Source: JBKHJZ01 sp046537875
Lineage (GTDB): Bacteria; Actinomycetota; Acidimicrobiia; Acidimicrobiales; VFJN01
Direction of reading: 5' to 3'
Length of the DNA: 11,255 bases
NCBI GenBank assembly: GCA_046537875.1
Contig: JBKHJZ010000107.1
Location: 1-11,255 of the forward strand
The notes under the pieces were generated by a model. It made no database searches. It was not told where the DNA came from and was given only the letters and a program-made list of their open reading frames with translations. Shown one piece after another: positions 7,790 to 11,255 of the stretch. The stretch's first letter is position 1. Each line of letters starts with the position of its first letter. The position numbers and the translations under genes were made by a program.

Positions 7790-9982
7790 TTATCCGCCCG
7801 CGATCTCTGTCGTGTAGCGGTTGCACACCGGCTCGCCGTCGGGCAGGCGGAGCTCGAGGTCGAGGGCGAGCTCGCCCGGCGCATCGGGCACCACGAACTG
7901 GAGCGTGCCGACGCGCACGCAGTCGTCGGCGGGGATGTCGCCGCGCCAGCCCCGCCGGTGCTCGTCGCCCGGCCACGACAGGCGGGCGGTGACGCGGGCC
8001 CCGTCCACCGGGGTCCGCAGGTCGGACACGACGTGGATGTCGAGCGCGATGGCCTGGCCGGGCCGCACGCGGGCGGGCAGCCGGTCGGCCACCACGATCA
8101 CCGGGCGGCACGCCTCGCGCAGCGCCTCGTGGCCCAGCTTGGGACGGCGCTCGTGGTCGAGCACCGACCAGGTCACGGCCGGGTGGGCGTCGGCGAAGCT
8201 GAACTGGGCGAAGCCGCCCGCGGGCCGGTACTTCAGCCGGCGGAGCGTCTCGATGTGGTGCTTGATCAGCGTCGCCTGGTAGCGCTGGGTGGCGTCGCGC
8301 CAGCCGTCGAACGTCTCGTGGTCGGCCGGCGGGACGTAGCGGTCGAAGCGTGACCGCTGGAGGCAGTGGGTGTGCGCCAGCCGCTCCCAGTCGAGGTCGG
8401 GCCAGCGGTCCGGCTCCATGAAGGCCACGTCGCCGGACGGCACCGCCTGCGCGCCGAACTCGCTCACGAACCGCCCCAGGCGGGGAATCACGCGCAGGAG
8501 CCCGGGCAGGGCGCGCTCCGCGCCCCCGTACCAGCCCAGGTAGAGGTGGCTGTCGGTGCCGTCGAAGCGGGGGGCGTGGGGCACCACCCCCGAGTGGGCC
8601 ACCACGGGTCGCGTGCCGTCGGAGCGCTCGAGCGCCCGCCGGACCGAGCCGTCGAGCACGGTCTTGTTCCAGCTCGGCAGCTGCTGGCCGACCGCGACCC
8701 GGGCGGCGATCCGGGCCCGCCGGCCCCGCGATCCGGTCGGCTCGGGGTCGTCGATCGCGATGGGCTCGTTGTGCCCGCACCAGAGTGCGATCGACGGGTG
8801 GTGGCCGAGCAGGTCGACCGCGGCGCTGGCCTGGCGGGCGGCGTGCCGGCGGACGCCGCGCGCGTAGCCCCACTGGAGGGGAAGGTCCTGCCACAGCAGC
8901 AGGCCCCGCTCGTCGGCCGCCTCGTAGGTCTCCTCGCGGGCGATGTGGGCGTGGATGCGCACCAGGTCGAGGCCGGCCTCGACCGCCAGGTCGACGTCCC
9001 GCCGCAGCTCGTCGGCCGTCGCCTTGGCGAGCGCCATCCGCGACGGTCCCTGGTTGGTGCCCTTCGCGAACAGCCGCTCGCCGTTGACCGTCCAGATCCA
9101 GCGGCGCAGCGCGACCTGGCGCAACCCGGTGCGGAGCCGCTGCTCGTCGCTGATCCGCTCCCCGGCGTCGGCGACGCCGGTGGTCTGGGCGCCACCGGCG
9201 TCCGCGCGGGGCGGCTCCTCCCGGGGGAGAAGCACGGTGACCCGGACGTCGTGGAGCACCGCATCGCCCAGCGCCCGGGGCCACCACAGCGCCGGGCGGT
9301 CCACCGTGACCGTCCACTCCACGTCGTTCTGGCCGGCGGCGAGGGGCTGGGTCATCTCGTGGTCGGTGCCGCCCAGCTCGGTGCGCACCCGCACGGTGCG
9401 GGCGATGTCGCTGTCGAGCGTGGCGCGGAGCGCCACGGCGGCCCGGGACTCCGTCGCCTCCCGGCAGAGCACCCGGAGGCGTCCGATGCGCACGGGTCCG
9501 GTCGCCGCCACCCGCACCGGTCGCCAGATGCCGCCCGGGTTCCAGTCGGGGTCGAGTGCGTCCCAGTGCTGGAAGACGCCGGTGAGGTTCCGCTTCGCGG
9601 TGAGGCGCCTCTCGGGCGTGCACGTGGCCTCGACGGCCAGCACGTGCTCCGAACGCTCGCTGGCGACGTCGGTCACCTCGAACGTGTGGGGCACGAAGTA
9701 GCCCTCGGTGTCGCCGAGGTACGTGCCGTCGAGCCAGACGTCGCCCTGGTAGAAGAGCCCGTCGAAGGTGAGCCACAGGCGGACCCCGCCGCCCGGGGGC
9801 GCGGCCTCGAACCGGCAGCGGTGCAGCAGCGGACCGTCACTGCGGGCGAAGGCCGGCGTCGAGCGCCAGTGCCCCGGCACCGTGATCGGCTGCCATCCGG
9901 CGTCGTCGAAGTCGACCGCGGTGTACGCACGGCGTAGGTCGTCGTCGGCAACGGCCGCCCGCCACCCGTCGGTCAGCTCCAT
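7790..9982 (-). CDS. Glycoside hydrolase family 2 protein, beta-mannosidase/beta-galactosidase-like
   Basis: A 730-residue retaining exo-glycosidase. Residues about 1-165 form the sugar-binding jelly-roll domain (FDDAGWQPITVPGHW, then VWLDGTYLGDTEGYFVPHTF and NPGGIWRPV). An Ig-like domain follows, then a TIM barrel from about 295 (NGERLFAKGTNQGPSRM, ADERGLLLWQDLPLQWGY). The acid/base is Glu406 in WCGHNEP and the nucleophile is Glu508 in FVSEFGAQA, both intact. A beta-sandwich tail ends the protein. No signal peptide is present, so it should act in the cytoplasm on imported or internal glycosides. The overall pattern is closer to beta-mannosidases than to LacZ, but the substrate cannot be read from sequence, and no sugar transporter or regulator adjoins it. 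The ATG 9982 has no ribosome-binding site; TAACCT 9 nt upstream suggests a leaderless start. It begins 38 bp after the ATPase gene on the same strand. Confidence 0.88.
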   Translation of the reverse strand: MELTDGWRAAVADDDLRRAYTAVDFDDAGWQPITVPGHWRSTPAFARSDGPLLHRCRFEAAPPGGGVRLWLTFDGLFYQGDVWLDGTYLGDTEGYFVPHTFEVTDVASERSEHVLAVEATCTPERRLTAKRNLTGVFQHWDALDPDWNPGGIWRPVRVAATGPVRIGRLRVLCREATESRAAVALRATLDSDIARTVRVRTELGGTDHEMTQPLAAGQNDVEWTVTVDRPALWWPRALGDAVLHDVRVTVLLPREEPPRADAGGAQTTGVADAGERISDEQRLRTGLRQVALRRWIWTVNGERLFAKGTNQGPSRMALAKATADELRRDVDLAVEAGLDLVRIHAHIAREETYEAADERGLLLWQDLPLQWGYARGVRRHAARQASAAVDLLGHHPSIALWCGHNEPIAIDDPEPTGSRGRRARIAARVAVGQQLPSWNKTVLDGSVRRALERSDGTRPVVAHSGVVPHAPRFDGTDSHLYLGWYGGAERALPGLLRVIPRLGRFVSEFGAQAVPSGDVAFMEPDRWPDLDWERLAHTHCLQRSRFDRYVPPADHETFDGWRDATQRYQATLIKHHIETLRRLKYRPAGGFAQFSFADAHPAVTWSVLDHERRPKLGHEALREACRPVIVVADRLPARVRPGQAIALDIHVVSDLRTPVDGARVTARLSWPGDEHRRGWRGDIPADDCVRVGTLQFVVPDAPGELALDLELRLPDGEPVCNRYTTEIAGG

Positions 9983-9991
9983 GGTGCCGGG

Positions 9992-9997
9992 AGGTTA
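9992..9997 (-). promoter_or_regulatory. Possible -10 element (TAACCT) for a leaderless glycoside hydrolase mRNA
   Basis: TAACCT fits TANNNT and sits 9 nt before the ATG at 9982, in a pyrimidine-rich leader with no ribosome-binding site. A GTGACA sequence further upstream resembles a -35 but is 21 nt away, longer than usual. Confidence 0.28.
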
Positions 9998-10020
9998 GAG
10001 GTCCAGCGGATGGGGCGCTG

Positions 10021-11255
10021 TCACACTGACCGGTCGGGCCACCAGCGGCGGCGGGGCCGGCCCGGCGGAGCTCCCGGAGCGCGGAGGTCGGCGGGCACCC
10101 ATCCCGTCCACCGCCAGCCGGCCTCGAGCAGGAGGCCGCTGGCCACGGCCAGGCCGACGGCCGTGAGCGTGAGCTCGACCCTCGGAAGGTCGATGGCGAA
10201 GAAGAAGCGGGCCTCCGGCCAGGCCAGCAGCGCCACGAAGATGCCGCCCATCGTGAGGACGAGCCCGGCCCGCCAGGGGCTCGTCGGCCGCGCCAGGATC
10301 GCCAGCACCCACAGCGCCACCAGGAACAGCGCGATCGTCGCGGTGGTGCCCGCCTCGGTCTGGCTGACGCCGGTCTCGAGGCGTGCGATGCCGTAGGCGG
10401 TCATGGTCGCGGTTGCGGCGACGATCCCGGTCGGCCCCGCGAAGCGCAGCACACGCCCGACGAAGCCCGGCACCGCCCGCCGCTGGTTGGGTGCCAGCGC
10501 CAGCAGGAACGCCGGGATGCCGATGGTGAGGCTGCTGACGATCGTGAGGTGCCGGGGCAGGAACGGGAACGGCACCCCGGCGACGCCGACCGACAGGGCC
10601 ATGAGCGTGGCGTACACGGTCTTGGTGATGAACAGGTTGGCGACCCGCTCGACGTTCGCGATCACGCGGCGTCCCTCGCCGAGCACCGACGGCAGGTTGG
10701 CGAAGCTGGAGTCGAGCAGGACCACCTGGGCCACCGAGCGGCTGGCGGGGCTGCCCGAGCCCATGGCCACGCCGAGGTCGGAGTCCTTGAGGGCCAGCAC
10801 GTCGTTGACGCCGTCGCCGGTCATGGCCACGGTGTGGCCGCGGGACTGCAGCGCCCGGACCATCGCCTGCTTCTCGTGGGGACCGACCCGGCCGAACACG
10901 GCGGTCTCCTCCACCAGGTCGGCCAGCTCGTCAGGATCAGCCGGAAGCTCCCGGGCGTCCCGCGGGCGCTCCGCCCCGGCGACCCCGACCCGGGCGGCGA
11001 CCGCCCCGACCGTCCGGGGGTCGTCGCCCGAGAGGACCTTGACGGCCACGCCCTGGGCGGCGAAGTAGGCGAGGGTCTCGCGGGCGGTGGGCCGCACCCG
11101 CTCCTCGATGGCGACCACGGCGGCCGGCACCCCGGCGGGCACCCCGGCCGCCGGAGCCTCCGCTGGCTTCGCCGGTGACTCGCCGGCCGGGTGCTTCGCC
11201 GGTGACCCGCCGGCCGGCGGCCCCGCCAGCCGGACCAGCAGCAGGAGGACGGCAG
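10021..11255 (-). CDS. P-type cation ATPase, CtpE-like, C-terminal part (5' end outside window)
   Basis: About 410 residues of a P-type ATPase that moves cations across the membrane at the expense of ATP; the start, the first helices and the DKTGT phosphorylation site lie beyond the right edge. Visible are the end of the nucleotide domain, EERVRP, SGDDPRTV, GRVGPHEK, the hinge motif MTGDGVNDVLALKDSD (about 10824-10777), then GVAMGSGSPASRSVAQVVLLD and about six membrane helices to the C-terminus. The GSGSPASR...GEGRRVIANVERVANLFITKTVY stretch closely resembles mycobacterial CtpE, reported to handle calcium; the substrate here is inferred only. Unusually, the link before EERVRP contains an Ala/Pro/Gly/Lys-rich insert with a 9-residue repeat. 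It lies upstream of the glycoside hydrolase gene on the same strand; a functional link is not evident. Confidence 0.9.
   Translation of the reverse strand, partial: AVLLLLVRLAGPPAGGSPAKHPAGESPAKPAEAPAAGVPAGVPAAVVAIEERVRPTARETLAYFAAQGVAVKVLSGDDPRTVGAVAARVGVAGAERPRDARELPADPDELADLVEETAVFGRVGPHEKQAMVRALQSRGHTVAMTGDGVNDVLALKDSDLGVAMGSGSPASRSVAQVVLLDSSFANLPSVLGEGRRVIANVERVANLFITKTVYATLMALSVGVAGVPFPFLPRHLTIVSSLTIGIPAFLLALAPNQRRAVPGFVGRVLRFAGPTGIVAATATMTAYGIARLETGVSQTEAGTTATIALFLVALWVLAILARPTSPWRAGLVLTMGGIFVALLAWPEARFFFAIDLPRVELTLTAVGLAVASGLLLEAGWRWTGWVPADLRAPGAPPGRPRRRWWPDRSV
11166..11219. repeat. 27-bp in-frame direct repeat inside the P-type ATPase gene
   Basis: Two adjacent 27-bp copies (11166-11192 and 11193-11219) differ at only three positions and begin gcttcgccggtgac. 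They encode tandem nine-residue units around SPAK in a Pro/Ala-rich insert between the nucleotide domain and the EERVRP segment. The nearby ggcaccccgg/gggcaccccgg repeat (GVPAGVPA) extends the low-complexity tract. Confidence 0.8.

Overview
The window is very GC-rich with dense, strongly G/C-third-position coding on the minus strand and long antisense shadow frames. Together with an F420-dependent enzyme of the FGD type, a LigD-type phosphoesterase protein, a CtpE-like P-type ATPase and an sdhCAB operon, this points to an actinobacterium. An acidimicrobial or other deep-branching lineage is my guess; no rRNA or tRNA is present to settle it.

Layout from left to right. A small plus-strand single-pass membrane protein (42-239) is convergent with a DUF1992 protein (692-288). 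Upstream of that on the minus strand lie a LigD-like 3'-phosphoesterase fused to a ligase-like domain that lacks its catalytic lysine (1956-832) and an F420-dependent LLM oxidoreductase of the glucose-6-phosphate dehydrogenase family (2914-1961). The last two are separated by a 27-bp tandem duplication that copied the stop/start junction. A conserved actinobacterial protein of unknown function (3117-3731) runs divergently from the oxidoreductase. Convergent with it is a complete succinate dehydrogenase operon read right to left, sdhC-sdhA-sdhB (7282-3754), with a 4-bp ATGA overlap between C and A. It encodes a flavoprotein, an iron-sulfur subunit with three clusters and one five-helix cytochrome b subunit, i.e. 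a menaquinone-type enzyme.

Upstream of the sdh operon are an AbrB/SpoVT-type antitoxin (7750-7505) and, overlapping its stop codon, what looks like a decayed PIN-domain (VapC-like) toxin: the first strand of the fold in one frame and a plausible last helix-strand in another, with the middle missing. Next comes a cytoplasmic glycoside hydrolase family 2 enzyme with both catalytic glutamates (9982-7790). The right edge holds the C-terminal half of a P-type ATPase (11255-10021, truncated by the window), which has a 27-bp in-frame repeat in an Ala/Pro/Lys-rich insert.

Most of the window is housekeeping metabolism: TCA cycle/respiration, F420 redox and ion transport. I do not see a novel multi-gene system. 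The points most worth a second look are the catalytically dead ligase domain, the orphaned antitoxin beside its toxin remnant, the duplicated translational junction and the unusual inserts. All promoter calls are weak, motif-only calls.
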